Assembly (NCBI GenBank): GCA_019038745.1
Contig: JAHOYV010000032.1
Location: 1-64,000 of the forward strand
DNA: 64,000 bases
Source: Gemmatimonadales bacterium
Lineage (GTDB): Bacteria > Krumholzibacteriota > Krumholzibacteriia > LZORAL124-64-63
Reading direction: 5' to 3'
Position 1 is the first letter of the stretch. Every line of letters begins with the position of its first letter. The position numbers were made by a program, and so were the translations under genes. A model generated the notes under the pieces. That model ran no database searches and had not been told where the DNA came from. It was given only the letters and a program-made list of their open reading frames with translations. Of the stretch, positions 52,622-61,552 are shown piece by piece.

Positions 52622-53065
52622 ATGGACGTGATCATGATGACGAGCATGGATAACCTGGGCCAGATGGGTGAGACCGTCTCGGTAAAGAGGGGCTATGCGC
52701 GGAATTACCTGATTCCCAAGGGCATGGCCGTTACGGCCACTGAAGGGAACCGTAAGCTGGTCGCCGAGCATATGAAGCTTGAGACCAAGCGGGATTCACT
52801 GCGTAAGGCCGGTGCCGAGGAATTGGCTTCCAGCCTGGGTGAAATATCCTGTACCCTTACCGTGCAAGCCGGCGATGATGAAAAGCTTTTTGGTTCGGTG
52901 ACGGCGCGGGATATCGCCGAGGCCCTGAAGAGCGAAAACATGGCGTTCGAGCACAGGCAGATCATCCTGGATGAGCCGATCAAGCAGTTGGGTGTGTATT
53001 CCGTGCCCGTGAAGCTGCATGCCGAAGTGGAAGTGATGGCCAAGGTCTGGGTCGTCAAAAGCTAA
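52622..53065 (+). CDS. rplI: 50S ribosomal protein L9
   Basis: A 147-residue L9. The N-terminal domain has the signature VSVKRGYARNYLIPKGMA, a long connecting helix (residues about 42-75) and the C-terminal domain ends KLHAEVEVMAKVWVV. ATG with AAAGGTGG upstream. Part of the rpsF operon. Confidence 0.98.
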   Translation: MDVIMMTSMDNLGQMGETVSVKRGYARNYLIPKGMAVTATEGNRKLVAEHMKLETKRDSLRKAGAEELASSLGEISCTLTVQAGDDEKLFGSVTARDIAEALKSENMAFEHRQIILDEPIKQLGVYSVPVKLHAEVEVMAKVWVVKS

Positions 53066-53084
53066 CCGGAGCGCAACGAATATC

Positions 53085-54188
53085 ATGACGCTTCCCTCGC
53101 GCAATGCACTCCGGCCTTTGAGTCGGGGAATCTGCATCATCATGGCCGGGGGCCGGGGTACGCGGTTTTGGCCTCTCAGCAGGGCGGATCGTCCCAAACA
53201 ATTGCTGGCTTTGTCGTCCGGACGGAGCCTGCTGCGGGAAACTTTCGACCGCATCGAACCCTTGGTGGGGGCCGACAGGATTCTGGTCATTACCAGCGGT
53301 TCCCTGGCTGAACCCACTAGGGCTGAATTGCCAGAATTGAGCCCTGAACAGGTTATCAACGAACCTGTGGGGAGAAATACTGCTCCTTGCGCCGTACTGG
53401 GCATGGGAGTGGCAGGGCGGATTGATCCCGCCGCTCCGGTGGCCTTGTTGCCCGCCGACCACTACATCCCGGATCTCGAAAAATTTCGATCCCAACTCCA
53501 GATGGCCTTCGATCACGTAGCGAAGCATGAAACCGTACTGACCTTGGGCATTCCCCCCACTCGGCCCGAGACGGGGTATGGATATATCCTGGCCGCTGAA
53601 GATTTTCCGGATTCCGGGGTGGGCACCGGCCTGGGGTTCGTGGAAAAACCCGATTTTTCTACTGCCGAACAGTACGTACGAGGTGGGAAACACTTTTGGA
53701 ACAGCGGAATATTCGTCTGGAATCCCCGTTTTTTCGAAAAGGCCTGCGACTCTGATATCCCAGAAATACGCCGTTTCGTGGAGCCGGCGGTAGATAGGCA
53801 TGGAACCAAATCCTTTGCTGAGGCGTTGGATGTTGCCTACCGTGATTGCCCTGCCGTTTCTTTGGATGTGGCCGTAATGGAAAAGTTGACCGGTTTTGCT
53901 TTGCTGGCCGCCGACTTCCGGTGGTCGGATCTGGGCAGCTGGGATGCCTGGGGTGAACTCGCCGAACCCCTGCCCGAGGAAAATCTTGGTCGGGCCGATC
54001 TGCTGCCGGTGGACAGCCGGGGCAATATCCTAATGATTCCGGAGAAACTTGTTGCCCTGGTGGGTGTGGAGAATATGATCATCGTCGATAGTGCGGATGC
54101 CCTGTTGGTTTGCCGCAAGGATCAAGCTCAGCGCCTCAAGGAAGTCATCGTTGCCCTGGAGAAAACCGGTCGGGACGACCTGCTCTGA
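53085..54188 (+). CDS. manC: Mannose-1-phosphate guanylyltransferase
   Basis: A 367-residue nucleotidyltransferase that makes GDP-mannose from mannose 1-phosphate and GTP. The pyrophosphorylase signature is IIMAGGRGTRFWPLSRADRPKQLL (residues about 18-41). NEPVGRNTAPC, ALLPADHYI, GFVEKP and HFWNSGIFVW complete it. Only the catalytic domain is present; the isomerase half of the long ManC/AlgA form is missing, as usual for about 360-residue members. It starts 19 nt after rplI. GDP-mannose use in this organism is inferred. Confidence 0.93.
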   Translation: MTLPSRNALRPLSRGICIIMAGGRGTRFWPLSRADRPKQLLALSSGRSLLRETFDRIEPLVGADRILVITSGSLAEPTRAELPELSPEQVINEPVGRNTAPCAVLGMGVAGRIDPAAPVALLPADHYIPDLEKFRSQLQMAFDHVAKHETVLTLGIPPTRPETGYGYILAAEDFPDSGVGTGLGFVEKPDFSTAEQYVRGGKHFWNSGIFVWNPRFFEKACDSDIPEIRRFVEPAVDRHGTKSFAEALDVAYRDCPAVSLDVAVMEKLTGFALLAADFRWSDLGSWDAWGELAEPLPEENLGRADLLPVDSRGNILMIPEKLVALVGVENMIIVDSADALLVCRKDQAQRLKEVIVALEKTGRDDLL

Positions 54189-54258
54189 CCGCTTCCGTAA
54201 GCCCCTGATCCCGCCGGCTGTTAAGTCCGGGGAGTCAATTCAAGGAGAGACTAAATTG

Positions 54259-55482
54259 ATGTCAATTCGCCGTTACACATTGTTCTCCTGTCTGAGCCTT
54301 CTCTTTCTGATCCTGGCCGGTTGCCAGGGTGTGGAGGATGCGGCCGAATTCGAGTACTTGCCTCTATTCGGGGACGGAGCCAACACCATCTCTCCGGCCG
54401 TGGCCGAGGTCAACGGTTTGTCCATCACCGAAGCGCACATGGAACTCCGGATGGATGAATTGCCTGCTGCAAAAAGGAACTATTATTCGGGTCCCGAAGG
54501 ACAACGCCTTTTGCTGAAGGATATGGTTGATCAGGTAATTCTGGTCCAGCGGGCTGTGGAGCTGAAACTGTATAATGAACAGTCGGTAGCCCGAACCCTG
54601 ATTTCCGAACGTCGTATCACAATGGATACGGCCATGAGAAAGATCGGTATCCTGCGGGGCAAAGAGCCGACCCAGGAAGAGATCCAGGATTATTTTATCG
54701 AAAACCGGGAGAGTTATAAGAAGAAGGGCATGGTGCTGGCGCGGCACGTGGAGTGTGCGTCCAAGCAGGATGCCGATCTTGTCTACGAAAAGTTGCTGAC
54801 GGGAGATTATGAGAACCGCTTCCTCACTGTGGTAAGGGATTTTTCCACCAACTTGAAGACCCTTGTCGATGGGGGCGATCTGGGTTGGTTCAACAAGGGC
54901 GGGTACATACCCAAGGTTCAGGACCCGAATACCTTCACTACCTTGGCCTATGATTTGCAAGATGGATTTAATCCTCCCATCAGGGTTGGGGACAGTTGGC
55001 ATGTAGTGGAGATCCAAAACCGGGAGTACGACCGTTCCATGACTTTTGGAGAGGCCCAGCACCAAGTCAAGAGTGATATGAGGCCCAACTATCAGAAAAA
55101 TCTTGTCGATACCTACCTGCAGGATGCGAGGAAGTCCTCGGAAATAGTGTTTCACGGGATCTTTGCTCCTGGTGAGGGGATGAACGTGGAACAGTTGTTT
55201 GCCCGGGCCCGCGCAGTAAAAGACACGGATAGGAAATTGGAACTCTACAAGATGCTTTACACCGATTATCCCGAGAGCGATCGGGCGGACGATGCCCTTT
55301 TCCTCTCCGGGAACCTGGTTCTGGACGATTTGATGGATCGCCGAGAGGGAGCCAAGCTTCTGACCCGATTGCTGAAAGAATATCCGGACAGTGAGTTGGC
55401 TCCCGATACCCAGTACATTTTGGAGAACATGGGCAATTCAAAGGCCATTAACCCAACAAGTATTGAAGATCTACGCAAGTAG
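54259..55482 (+). CDS. PpiC-type peptidyl-prolyl isomerase lipoprotein with TPR
   Basis: A 407-residue lipoprotein: the signal LFLILAGCQ ends in the lipobox LAGC, then a SurA-like N-terminal helical part (AEVNGLSITEAHMELRMDEL), a parvulin-like domain (LARHVECASKQDADLVYEKL, GGDLGWFNKGGYIPK) and C-terminal helical TPR-like repeats (KLELYKMLYTDYPESDRADDA). It probably aids outer-membrane protein folding or periplasmic chaperoning. Start ATG (or TTG 54256) with AAGGAG upstream. Confidence 0.8.
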   Translation: MSIRRYTLFSCLSLLFLILAGCQGVEDAAEFEYLPLFGDGANTISPAVAEVNGLSITEAHMELRMDELPAAKRNYYSGPEGQRLLLKDMVDQVILVQRAVELKLYNEQSVARTLISERRITMDTAMRKIGILRGKEPTQEEIQDYFIENRESYKKKGMVLARHVECASKQDADLVYEKLLTGDYENRFLTVVRDFSTNLKTLVDGGDLGWFNKGGYIPKVQDPNTFTTLAYDLQDGFNPPIRVGDSWHVVEIQNREYDRSMTFGEAQHQVKSDMRPNYQKNLVDTYLQDARKSSEIVFHGIFAPGEGMNVEQLFARARAVKDTDRKLELYKMLYTDYPESDRADDALFLSGNLVLDDLMDRREGAKLLTRLLKEYPDSELAPDTQYILENMGNSKAINPTSIEDLRK

Positions 55483-55552
55483 GGTATGGTACGGATGACA
55501 GGCACCTGATCAAGGTGGGCGTTCCGGGATTTGGATTAAGGGAGGAAAGGCC

Positions 55553-56071
55553 ATGAAAAGAGTCTTGCGAACCGGTTCCGACCAAGTAACGGTCGGTAAA
55601 AGTTTGCCCTGGAAATCAATTCTTGTTCTGGTGGTTTTGGTGACTGTGGGTATGGTCTCCAGCGCAATCAGTCAGGATGCCGATGCCACGGAGGCTGAAG
55701 TTGTCGAGGCTGTTGCTACCGAGGCTCCGTCCACTGAGGCCGTTTCAAGTCCGGTAATCGAGGCAGTCTTTGGACCGGACCTTGATCGGGAAAACAGGGC
55801 CCTTACCGGGCAGGCCGATGAATTTTGGGCCGATGTTGAGCAGATTTACTGTTTGACCAGGATCCAGGGGCTGGAAGCTCCAACGACCATTACCCATGCC
55901 TGGTACCACGAAGGCCAGTCCAAGGCCCGGGTCGAATTGAATGTCGGATCACCCGACTGGCGGACATGGTCCTCCAAGAAAATTTTACCTGGATGGACCG
56001 GCAAATGGGAAGTCAAGGTACTGGACGCAACGGGCAAGGTGCTGGGGACCTTTGGGTTCACGGTGAATTAG
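55553..56071 (+). CDS. DUF2914 domain protein
   Basis: A 172-residue protein with one N-terminal membrane segment (SILVLVVLVTVGMVSSAI), a Glu/Ala/Thr-rich linker and a C-terminal DUF2914-type domain: IYCLTRIQGL, ITHAWYHEGQ, VELNVGSPDWRTWSSK and GKWEVKVLDATGKVLG. The domain is likely periplasmic. ATG with AGGGAGGAAAGG upstream. Function unknown. Confidence 0.75.
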   Translation: MKRVLRTGSDQVTVGKSLPWKSILVLVVLVTVGMVSSAISQDADATEAEVVEAVATEAPSTEAVSSPVIEAVFGPDLDRENRALTGQADEFWADVEQIYCLTRIQGLEAPTTITHAWYHEGQSKARVELNVGSPDWRTWSSKKILPGWTGKWEVKVLDATGKVLGTFGFTVN

Positions 56072-56080
56072 GAGGCCCTC

Positions 56081-57961
56081 ATGTCGCGCAAGCTGTTCCG
56101 GCTGCCTTTGGTTTTTGCATCATGCCTGATGGTGGTAGTTGGTTTGGGCTGGATGGCCGGTTGCGGGGGGACTCGTCCGGCGTCGGTAACTTCCTCGGTC
56201 GGACTTGAAGGCCCCGAGTTGGCCCACGCCAAACGCTTGTACGCCAAGATGGTAATGGAGCACCAACTGCACCGGGACCGCAAGACGTTGGAAATCGCCG
56301 GTAATCTCCTTGATTATCACTCTCGATTCCAGCGTAATGACGAGGTTCTGGACATGGCGATCGATTCGGCGGATCGCCTGGGGGAGATCAGTCGGGCTCG
56401 ACGCTTTGTAACGGAGCTACTGACTCTTTTTCCCGAAAGTCCCTTGTTCGACAAGGCTCTGCAGCGGGGAGCGAATCTGGCGGCGACCGCTGGAGATACG
56501 CTGGCTGCCGCTCATTTCCTGGTTCGCTACCACGACCGTGATCCAGTAAAGTCCACCTCGCCCGATGGAACGCCCCACGCCGATATTTTCCTCGAACATC
56601 TGGTTCCCGTTAAGTTGGCTCAGCTGATGTCTTTGGAGCCCGATTCAAGACTTTGGACCTACATGGGTTTCCTCAGGGTTCGTGAGCTCTTGAAAAGAGG
56701 TGAGTTCGGCGAAGCGGAGCGGGTCGTCGATTCTCTCGAAGTTGTCGGATTGGAAGACCACTGGACAGTACTTGCCCGTGAATTACTGGAGGATCCCCAG
56801 AGCGTGGGGGCACGGCCCTGGCTGGCTTCCCAGCAACCGGAAAAGTTCAACCAGATCGGTTTGTTGAGTCCCCTGACCGAGAAGTACGCACTGCTGGGTA
56901 ATGCTTTTGTGGATGCGGCCCTCATGGCCTTGGATGCGGCCAATCAAGAAATGGGCACTCAATTCGAGCTCAAGGTCGAGGATACCGCCGGAGATCCCGT
57001 GACCGCTGCCTTGGCGGCCCGGCGACTCTGTTCCGAGGAGGGCAGTATTGCTGTCCTGGGTGCCTTGATGAGCGCTCCTACAGCCGCTGCCGCTCTGGTC
57101 AACGATATATACGGTGTGCCCATGGTGTCTCCGACGGCCACCAACGACAATCTTTGGAAACTGGGCCCCGGTATTTTTCAGACCAACATGGCCGGGTTGT
57201 TTGAGGTTCGTTTGCTGGCTCAGTTGGCTGTCACCGTATTGCTCAAGGAACGCTTCGCCATTCTTTATCCGGATAATCCCGAGGGGCGTCGGGACGCCGA
57301 AGTATTTGCTTTCGAGGTGGAAGCTTTGGGCGGGCAGGTGGTGGCCAGGGCTTCCTATCTGGACCAGGGCACTGATTTCAAGGATCCTATCCTTTCCCTC
57401 CGGGAGTATCGACCGGAGGTGATCTTCACCCCGGCGACCGTTGACCAGATGGTTATGTTGGGGCCGCAACTGGATTTCTACAAATCCGGCTCCATGATCC
57501 TGGGGCTCAGCAACTTGAACTCCGATCGGTTGATAGAGCGGGCCGGCTCTGTTCTGGAAAGATCTCTTCTACCCAGCGATTTGGCGATGTTTCAGCCCCG
57601 TTGGACCAGTGAATTCAATTCCAAATGGGTGGAGACCAACTACCCCCGTGAGGCCACACCCCTGGCGCTGAAGGCCTATCAGGCGACACGCATGCTCCTG
57701 GACACGATCCAGCAAAGCGGAGCCACAAACCGAGCCCAGTTGACGGCCGCCCTGGGTAGTCGTTTGGCCAGCCGGGAGTTTAATGCCGAAGGGCTGGACT
57801 CATTCGGTCAATCGGTACGGATGTTCGATTCAGGGGAAATCATCCATTTCCCCGCCGAGCTGTTCGCCGAGGCTTGGGTTTTCGAGAGCGCCCTGGCCGA
57901 TTCACTTGGTGGAATGGAAGAGGGAGATTTTCCCGAGGAGGTAGAGCCGGGTCTCCGCTGA
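56081..57961 (+). CDS. Periplasmic-binding-protein-type lipoprotein (LpoA/LivK-like)
   Basis: A 626-residue lipoprotein. The signal (LMVVVGLGWMAGC, lipobox MAGC, Cys near 28) is followed by an N-terminal helical region (about residues 45-230) with TPR-like sequence, then a type I periplasmic-binding domain (about 245-590): IGLLSPLTEKYALLGNAFVDAALMAL, VEDTAGDPVTAALAARRL, VLGALMSAPTAAAALV and GVPMVSPTATNDNLW. The arrangement resembles LpoA, the activator of penicillin-binding proteins, but LivK-type transport is also possible. ATG with AGGAGG upstream, 9 nt after the DUF2914 gene. Confidence 0.72.
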   Translation: MSRKLFRLPLVFASCLMVVVGLGWMAGCGGTRPASVTSSVGLEGPELAHAKRLYAKMVMEHQLHRDRKTLEIAGNLLDYHSRFQRNDEVLDMAIDSADRLGEISRARRFVTELLTLFPESPLFDKALQRGANLAATAGDTLAAAHFLVRYHDRDPVKSTSPDGTPHADIFLEHLVPVKLAQLMSLEPDSRLWTYMGFLRVRELLKRGEFGEAERVVDSLEVVGLEDHWTVLARELLEDPQSVGARPWLASQQPEKFNQIGLLSPLTEKYALLGNAFVDAALMALDAANQEMGTQFELKVEDTAGDPVTAALAARRLCSEEGSIAVLGALMSAPTAAAALVNDIYGVPMVSPTATNDNLWKLGPGIFQTNMAGLFEVRLLAQLAVTVLLKERFAILYPDNPEGRRDAEVFAFEVEALGGQVVARASYLDQGTDFKDPILSLREYRPEVIFTPATVDQMVMLGPQLDFYKSGSMILGLSNLNSDRLIERAGSVLERSLLPSDLAMFQPRWTSEFNSKWVETNYPREATPLALKAYQATRMLLDTIQQSGATNRAQLTAALGSRLASREFNAEGLDSFGQSVRMFDSGEIIHFPAELFAEAWVFESALADSLGGMEEGDFPEEVEPGLR

Positions 57962-57984
57962 ACGATCGCCTTGTTCAGTCCTTG

Positions 57985-58752
57985 TCAACCTTCCCCATTG
58001 GGCTTTTTAGCATAGGGTCCGTTGAAATTGAAGGTGAGTTCAATCCAACGGCCAGCCTTGGGGTCGACCTTCCAGCCGAATTTCCACTGCTTGATTTTTT
58101 CCAGGACTTCTTTTGTAAAGGCCCTGCTGGCGGTCCGCGACTGGATGATCGCTTCGGTAACGTCTCCTTCTGTATTCACGAAGATAGCTACCTGTACCTG
58201 GATGATTGGAATCCGTTGTTCCGCCGCTGTAGCGGTCAAGGGATATTGGGGCAAAATCTGAACAAGTATGAACCAGTCCGGGTTGGATTGCCGGGGTAGC
58301 GAAAGTTTAGCCTGATTGCTCTCCGCTAATTCCGCGTCTGGATTCGGGTCCACGACGGGCCATTCTTCAGCCTGAGATTCGGTGTTGAAGGTTTCGTGGG
58401 GAAGCGGCTTCCTGGTTTCGGCCAGGGGATCTTCCAGCTCAATCTCAATCTTTGCCGGAGGGGGCGGGGTCTGCAGGGTTTGGGGCAATTGCTGGATCTG
58501 GTCACTGCCGTCCTCAATGGAAATCTCGGGCATGATCTTCAAGTCGCCGGGTGCGCCGTAGTACTCAAAACGTTTTTTGATATCTTCCTGGCTGGGCCCC
58601 AGCAGGATCAGGGCGACCAGTCCGGCCAAGGTTACCAATACGGCTCCCGCCATTCTACGCCCGGAGCCGCGGCGGAAGGCCAACTGGGCCGATGTGGAGA
58701 ACGAGGTTTTCTTGAAGTCTGAGGATTCGGTATGTTGGGCTTTTCGGTGCAC
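57985..58752 (-). CDS. TonB-like energy transducer (second copy)
   Basis: A 255-residue protein with a short basic N-terminus, one membrane segment (RMAGAVLVTLAGLVALILLG, about residues 33-52), a Pro/Glu/Thr linker (TPPPPAKIEIE) and a C-terminal TonB-type domain (VQVAIFVNTEGDVTEAIIQS, VLEKIKQWKFGWKVD). Start GTG with GAGGTAACC upstream. It lies 7 nt downstream of the amidase gene and is probably cotranscribed with it. No ExbB or ExbD is adjacent; the pair at 10173-11236 might serve both. Confidence 0.75.
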   Translation of the reverse strand: MHRKAQHTESSDFKKTSFSTSAQLAFRRGSGRRMAGAVLVTLAGLVALILLGPSQEDIKKRFEYYGAPGDLKIMPEISIEDGSDQIQQLPQTLQTPPPPAKIEIELEDPLAETRKPLPHETFNTESQAEEWPVVDPNPDAELAESNQAKLSLPRQSNPDWFILVQILPQYPLTATAAEQRIPIIQVQVAIFVNTEGDVTEAIIQSRTASRAFTKEVLEKIKQWKFGWKVDPKAGRWIELTFNFNGPYAKKPNGEG

Positions 58753-58759
58753 GGTTACC

Positions 58760-61306
58760 TCAGGGGCCTTGAAGAAGGAGGCGTGAATTCCATCCTGTCT
58801 TGCTGCGGTCCAGAAGCCAAAGCTGCCAACTGGATCCTGCGTGGATTTCCAAAGTGTGGCGGGATGTCACGGCCGGTAGGCCGGGACCCATGTTTGATGA
58901 TATGGGAATTCCCGGGTCAGGGGAAGATGATTGTTTCCGATCACGGCCGTAAATATCTTCCTCATGCCCTGCCCAGATGAAATTCCCGTCCAGTTCCATC
59001 CAGTCAATAGCTTCGGGGGGAAACCCGGTGTTCAGCCTGCTTGCAATGTCCAAGGGTTGGATTGTCAGGTCCAGGGCGCGGGTCTCGCCAAGGGCGGCAA
59101 CCACTGAAAGAAATACTGCCCTGGCCTCAGCTCGTTGCCAGCCGCTTTTGCCCAGCCGCTCCTCGTCATCCGAATTATTGGGACCGGGTAGCTCCAACTC
59201 CAAGGCGGGGCAGGCCGTATGTCGCAGCAAGTAGGCCCAGGAGGGATGGGCCAGAAGGGAGTCTCCTTCGGTGGACAGCGGGCCCCAGGCCTGCAGAAAG
59301 TAGTTCGCCCAGGCCTCACCGGCTGTGCTGCCAGGGTGATGGGCGGCTGTAACCTGTCGGGGGGTGGAGGCACGGCCGATGGTCAGGAATAAATCGGCCT
59401 TTTCCCGCTCGGCCAGGCGGATCTTGTCAGGATTTGGAATTCTTGCTCCGTCACGGTGGGTCAAGTGAACCTCAGCTCCGGCTCCGGCCAGCAATCGAGC
59501 GGCGTATCGGGCTACCGCCAAGTTGACATCCGTTCCGCGCAGTCCAAGGGGGCCAATGTCCCGACCGGTCCCAAAGTCGGCGCGATGGCCGAGAGGTTCA
59601 TTGATGGCAGGATCCAAAATTACAACTTTGCCCATGACTTCGGGCAACAGAGGGACTGCCTGCCAAACCCGGGAGTGCCGAAGAACGGTTCCGAGGTCTT
59701 CCGCAAGGTGGGGGGCTGCCGTGACGAAGGGCAATAATCCACGGGCGGTTATCCATACCGGTTCTTCAACGTGAATGGGTACGACGGGATTTGTAGGGTT
59801 TACCAGACAAGACAGGGGAGGGAGAGATCCGGGCAGGACGCGGGCAACCCACGGGTGTTTCCTGAACCAGATTCCAAGATCCGGACCATCGGAGCCTCCT
59901 TCCATAAGGCGCCACTCATGAAGGGGTGGCAAAGTGTCGGCTTTGCAGGGTGCGGCCAGGGCGGCAAAAGCTCCGTCCGGAAGGAAACGGGCCTCTGTCA
60001 GTGAATTCGGCTCGGGGGAATCGTCGATCGTCAACCACTCCTCAACTCCGCCTCCTAGGCGGACCGGGCCGCCGGGCGAAAGTGTCAGATAACCAGGGGG
60101 GACGGGAAAGCCGGTTGTGGATTGCCAGTGGACCAGGAAAGGCCCTGAATCGATTTCATGTTCCGATACGAGGATTCGGAGGCGAATTTGATTCCCAACC
60201 GAAGGCATCAGGAGAGTGCGTCGAAGCGGAGCGCTTCGTCCAGCCAGGTTTTGGCCTTCCAGAATCAGTTCTACCGGTTGAGAAGGGGCCGGGCCTTGTG
60301 GCTGCCAAGTCACGGTGTGGCCATCGGCAGAGAGATGGAATCCCGTTTCAGCTCCATCACTGGTCAGGCGAAAGGATCCCGGATCAGGTCCGGGGCCGGG
60401 CTTGGTTTTCGAATCAGGGGTACTAATCCGGCCGGAGGGCAGAAAGGTCCACTGTACCAGAGGGGGTAAATCCGTGTCCTTAACCCAAAAAGTGTCGATC
60501 GAGGCACCGGACCAGATTGGGGTGCCGCCGGCAAAGTAGTCGAGCAGGCCCAGGAAGTAGGCTTGGGCCTCCAGTTCCTGGCTGGCCGCCAGGCTCAACC
60601 GGTCTTCCATCACCGGGTGGGAGATCATGGCTGGTTCACCCAATATCGCCGGGACGGTGGCGTTGCGTAGAACGTGGAAATTTCCCGGCAGAATCTTCGC
60701 GGGGTAAATCTCCAGGTTGCGAACCAGGTGACGATGTACGGCTCGGGCCAAATCCAGTGAGGCACCGGTGTCATTCAGGGGATAGTAGGTTTGGGTCTCA
60801 TTGATGGTTTTATCCCTGGATGCGGTGCTGTTGTGGTGAATTGAAAGAAAGACATCGGGTTGCAGTGAATCGCTCATGGAAACCCTGAAGGCCAGATCTG
60901 CTACCAGGGTAGAGTCGGTGCCGGCCAGAAAATCATAATCGGCGGTCCGAGTGAGGTACACTTCGGCTCCGGCCCATTCCAGGAGACCCCGCAGGTACAG
61001 GGCTACGCCAAGGTTAACTTCAGCTTCGGACAGCCCTCTTGGGCCCAGGGCGCCACGGAAGAACCCTCCGTGTCCGGGGTCAAGGACCAGGCGCCGGCCG
61101 ACCAGGGGTCCGAAATCCCGAGGTCCGAACTCCTCGCAAAGCTGCTGATAGCCGGGAATTTCCTGCGGTGGTGGAGGTGTCGGGATGGTGGCGCATCCGG
61201 TGAAAAGGCCAAGGATCAAGCCAGGGATGATCGCCAGGACCGGGAATAAAAGGAAACGGGGTAGCTTGTTGGCGATAATGGGGGCAAAAGAGGGGCCGAT
61301 TAGCAA
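58760..61306 (-). CDS. Two-domain N-acetylmuramoyl-L-alanine amidase lipoprotein
   Basis: An 848-residue lipoprotein with two Amidase_3-type regions. Domain 1 (about residues 75-290) keeps the zinc ligands and catalytic residues: DPGHGG (His near 79), GLSEAEVN (Glu near 94), SIHHN and GEPAMISHP. Between the domains are beta-rich segments. Domain 2 (about 575-760) begins VVILDPAINEP, then LRGTDVN and LFLTIGRAS, so each zinc position is lost. The start is TTG 61306 with GGAGG 5 nt upstream and yields a normal signal ending LFTGC; the longer GTG/ATG frames would place about 48 residues before it. Confidence 0.78.
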   Translation of the reverse strand: MLIGPSFAPIIANKLPRFLLFPVLAIIPGLILGLFTGCATIPTPPPPQEIPGYQQLCEEFGPRDFGPLVGRRLVLDPGHGGFFRGALGPRGLSEAEVNLGVALYLRGLLEWAGAEVYLTRTADYDFLAGTDSTLVADLAFRVSMSDSLQPDVFLSIHHNSTASRDKTINETQTYYPLNDTGASLDLARAVHRHLVRNLEIYPAKILPGNFHVLRNATVPAILGEPAMISHPVMEDRLSLAASQELEAQAYFLGLLDYFAGGTPIWSGASIDTFWVKDTDLPPLVQWTFLPSGRISTPDSKTKPGPGPDPGSFRLTSDGAETGFHLSADGHTVTWQPQGPAPSQPVELILEGQNLAGRSAPLRRTLLMPSVGNQIRLRILVSEHEIDSGPFLVHWQSTTGFPVPPGYLTLSPGGPVRLGGGVEEWLTIDDSPEPNSLTEARFLPDGAFAALAAPCKADTLPPLHEWRLMEGGSDGPDLGIWFRKHPWVARVLPGSLPPLSCLVNPTNPVVPIHVEEPVWITARGLLPFVTAAPHLAEDLGTVLRHSRVWQAVPLLPEVMGKVVILDPAINEPLGHRADFGTGRDIGPLGLRGTDVNLAVARYAARLLAGAGAEVHLTHRDGARIPNPDKIRLAEREKADLFLTIGRASTPRQVTAAHHPGSTAGEAWANYFLQAWGPLSTEGDSLLAHPSWAYLLRHTACPALELELPGPNNSDDEERLGKSGWQRAEARAVFLSVVAALGETRALDLTIQPLDIASRLNTGFPPEAIDWMELDGNFIWAGHEEDIYGRDRKQSSSPDPGIPISSNMGPGLPAVTSRHTLEIHAGSSWQLWLLDRSKTGWNSRLLLQGP

Positions 61307-61552
61307 TGGATCCTCCGAGGGGGTATGGTTTTGGTCCGCGCTGAGGGTCAGCCAAGTCTGTCCCGATTGCGACATGATACAGCAAATCTTCCCCCTGGAA
61401 AGCACAGGTTTCTACCGGACTTGCTATCTGGACAGGCGGGCGTCTTTCTGGTACTTTTCAAGCCTCGTGATATTGTCCGTACGGGTGCGTGTGAGTTCGC
61501 CTTTTCGCGCGTCTATAAATAATGCTGATCTTTGCAGAGGAAATTTCGACAG

